Of a stretch of 6,859 nucleotides of DNA, positions 6,716 to 6,859 are shown one piece after another. Every line of letters starts with the position of its first letter. The first letter of the stretch is position 1. The position numbers and the translations under genes are program-made. The notes below the pieces were generated by a model that searched no databases, was not told the origin of the DNA, and was given only the letters and a program-made list of their open reading frames with translations. Source of the stretch: Planctomycetota bacterium (GTDB lineage Bacteria; Planctomycetota; Brocadiia; SM23-32); the NCBI GenBank assembly GCA_018400625.1, contig JAGYMJ010000132.1:1-6859 (forward strand), in the 5' to 3' direction.

Positions 6716-6766
6716 ATATTCAGTGAACTACGTGGCATCCCCACCGTGTGGCATCACCACCGTGCC
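6716..6766 (-). repeat. Interspersed repeat, right copy, inverted relative to the left copy
   Basis: On the minus strand GGCACGGTGGTGAT (6766-6753) and GTTCACTGAATAT (6728-6716) repeat the two blocks seen on the plus strand at 47-60 and 74-86. The block starts are 38 bases apart here and 27 on the left. The extra length coincides with a 16-bp tandem duplication inside this copy. The two copies bracket both glycosidase genes in opposite orientation. Confidence 0.55.
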
Positions 6767-6859
6767 TTGTGCCGGTGGAATGAAGATCAGGTGCTGAGTC
6801 CCGAACTCATAGTCCGTAGTTAATATGCCCCGCCCGGCCCCTGCGGCGCTTGCATTGTC
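6728..6859 (-). CDS. Possible C-terminal fragment of an upstream gene (doubtful)
   Basis: One minus-strand frame stays open from the window edge to a TAG at 6730-6728, giving 43 codons. The end of the peptide reads HLIFIPPAQGTVVMPHGGDA. It is not recognised. Against a real gene, the last third overlaps the interspersed repeat and the 16-bp duplication, the stop lies inside the repeat, and 43 open codons are not rare by chance. If real, it would be the tail of a gene about 64 bases upstream of GH2 on the same strand. Confidence 0.2.
   Translation of the reverse strand, partial: DNASAAGAGRGILTTDYEFGTQHLIFIPPAQGTVVMPHGGDAT
6732..6763. repeat. 16-bp tandem duplication
   Basis: GTGGCATCCCCACCGT (6732-6747) is followed directly by GTGGCATCACCACCGT (6748-6763), with one mismatch. 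Both units fall within the inverted right-hand repeat copy upstream of the GH2 gene. The duplication is seen directly; no function can be assigned. Confidence 0.8.

Overview
The window holds two long, intact genes on the minus strand, both carbohydrate-active enzymes with no export signal. In transcription order they are a 1397-residue glycoside hydrolase family 2 (GH2) enzyme of unusual architecture (6663 to 2470) and a 630-residue clan GH-D / family 36-like (alpha-galactosidase-type) enzyme (2076 to 184). No transporter, regulator, RNA gene, CRISPR array, transposase or phage gene was recognised. The host is probably an uncultured environmental Gram-negative bacterium. Big multidomain glycosidases, sparse gene packing and repeat-rich intergenic DNA fit the Verrucomicrobia/Kiritimatiellae/Lentisphaerae/Planctomycetes group, but this is inference and no marker gene settles it.

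Layout from left to right. Bases 1-183 are intergenic: a short palindrome, one copy of an interspersed repeat and a perfect four-unit heptamer tandem (YGAATAC). The GH36-like gene follows, with clear catalytic motifs and a good ribosome binding site. Between the two genes lies an unusually long 393-base gap. It is filled with a string of hairpins that looks like a structured interspersed repeat, plus a decayed relative of the heptamer tandem. The GH2 gene occupies 2470-6663. Upstream of it, 6664-6859 holds a TATAAT hexamer, a second copy of the left-end repeat in the opposite orientation, a 16-bp tandem duplication and an open frame running off the window edge.

The two enzymes plausibly act together on galactose-containing or related plant or algal oligosaccharides: one retaining beta-glycosidase and one retaining alpha-glycosidase, both predicted to be cytoplasmic. 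Neither substrate can be fixed from sequence alone. The genes differ in base composition (spot counts about 62% G+C for GH2, about 52% for GH36) and a repeat sits between them, so they may have separate histories or separate transcripts.

The points most worth a second look are the GH2 architecture (catalytic core, two degenerate amidotransferase-like domains, CBM9-like C-terminus), the folded repeat in the gap, and the inverted copies of one repeat bracketing the gene pair.
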